Of a stretch of DNA of 64,000 nucleotides, positions 63,455 through 64,000 are shown piece by piece. Location: contig NZ_QYBC01000001.1 of the NCBI RefSeq assembly GCF_004137085.1, positions 248,001 through 312,000 on the forward strand, written 5' to 3'. Origin of the DNA: Lichenibacterium ramalinae. GTDB taxonomy: Bacteria; Pseudomonadota; Alphaproteobacteria; Rhizobiales; Beijerinckiaceae. The position numbers were made by a program, and so were the translations under genes. A model generated the notes under the pieces. That model worked only from the letters and a program-made list of their open reading frames with translations, made no database searches and was not told where the DNA came from. Each line of letters starts with the position of its first letter. Positions within the stretch are counted from its first letter, which is position 1.

Positions 63455-64000
63455 CCATCCTCGTGCCCGCCATGGTCCAGCGGCTCGGCGGCGCGCTGTC
63501 GATGTCGGACAGCGTGTGGCGCAGCGACCAGCCGAGCCTCACCACCGACTGAAGCCGGAGGAAATCGTCCGGGCGATGCGGCCAGCGCGCGCCGCCGTGG
63601 AACAGGTGGATGCCGTCCGCCAGCATGACGGCGTCGCCGTCCCGCAAAGTCCGGTCCTGGTAGATGGACACCAGCGCCGGCCGGTCCGGCCTCGGCAGGG
63701 TCAGCACGGTCGGGGATGCGGGGCGCGCGACGCGCTCCGCCATCGCAGTCCGCCGCCCGGCCCGGCGATGCCGGGCCAGGCGCAGGCGGCGCTCACGGCG
63801 GGCGAGCATGACCCGCAGCGGTCGCGACCGCGACGCCGCCCAGATGCGGCGCGGGCCGCGGCGGCGCGCCGCCGTGCGGGTGGCCGGGGCCGGCGAGGAG
63901 GCCGCCACGGAAACCTGTTCGGGCCAGAACTCCGCGCGGCGCAGGCCGAGGTCGTCGCCCGCGACGGCGGCATGTGCCAGGCCGAGCGCCGTGCCGGCAA
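63450..64000 (-). CDS. Unknown protein, 5' end cut by window edge
   Basis: The last 183 codons of a minus-strand frame open to the right edge. Visible order: AGTALGLAHAAVAGDDLGLR at the edge, an Arg/Ala-rich basic linker, then a compact C-terminal region, LVSIYQDRTLRDGDAVMLAD and GIHLFHGGARWPHRPDDFLR, ending RWTMAGTRMG. I do not recognise the family. The C-terminal region looks structured (Trp/His/Asp-rich) and the middle disordered; an internal GTG at 63908 would be a fallback start. Part of the gene lies outside the window. Confidence 0.6.
   Translation of the reverse strand, partial: AGTALGLAHAAVAGDDLGLRRAEFWPEQVSVAASSPAPATRTAARRRGPRRIWAASRSRPLRVMLARRERRLRLARHRRAGRRTAMAERVARPASPTVLTLPRPDRPALVSIYQDRTLRDGDAVMLADGIHLFHGGARWPHRPDDFLRLQSVVRLGWSLRHTLSDIDSAPPSRWTMAGTRMG

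Overview
The window is a contiguous chromosomal piece of a very GC-rich (about 70% by eye) alphaproteobacterium. Gene content points to Hyphomicrobiales (Rhizobiales), probably near Methylobacteriaceae/Beijerinckiaceae. The pointers are an RcdA (DUF1465) cell-cycle gene with a CtrA-like box, an Omp25-type porin, a MctP/DUF3311 monocarboxylate transporter, an ABA4-like protein, and a B12-binding radical SAM sugar cluster of the kind I associate with Rhizobiales. I see no tRNA, rRNA, insertion sequence, CRISPR array or prophage. Both edges cut a gene.

Layout. 1-12.7 kb: mixed metabolism and transport (ParB-like fragment, P1 peptidase, CcdA, PrpE, ABA4-like protein, class I fructose bisphosphatase, MFS exporter, Tat-type ferritin-like protein). 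It also holds a tight GNAT / 67-aa / 42-aa / cobU operon, a BASS-type transporter and YggT. 12.9-17.9 kb: MHS-family transporter, HerA-like ATPase and a GGDEF-EAL protein. 17.97-25.94 kb: a seven-gene minus-strand operon with mostly 1-4 nt overlaps, encoding two NAD-dependent sugar epimerases, a B12-binding radical SAM enzyme, a GT4 glycosyltransferase and three CgeB-like glycosyltransferase paralogues. 26.4-28.6 kb: ffh, a small unknown gene and rpsP. 29-34.5 kb: an ABC exporter, then a glycosidase / GMC oxidoreductase / gluconate-dehydrogenase-subunit-3 operon.

34.9-41.2 kb is regulatory: a receiver-only response regulator, two divergent Crp/Fnr regulators, gshB, a lower-GC Fic toxin-antitoxin pair, and an OmpR-type response regulator with its kinase. 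41.2-47.5 kb is envelope-related (patatin-like lipoprotein, pbpC, a porin-like protein carrying two tandem barrels) plus argJ. 47.6-51.8 kb: thpR, DUF971, DUF3311 plus mctP, and moaA.

51.9-56.9 kb is the most interesting part. A divergent pair encodes an ANTAR antiterminator fused to two P-box (NarX/PilJ-type) domains and a NarK-type nitrate transporter. The intergenic region carries a near-consensus sigma-54 promoter and a perfect stem with a six-base loop of the ANTAR-recognised type, A1 and G4. This suggests nitrogen-controlled initiation plus nitrate-controlled antitermination. The window ends with a royal-jelly/yellow-type protein, a YfdC-like FNT channel, a LivJ-type binding protein, rcdA, an acyl-CoA ligase, a second GGDEF-EAL protein and a truncated unknown gene.
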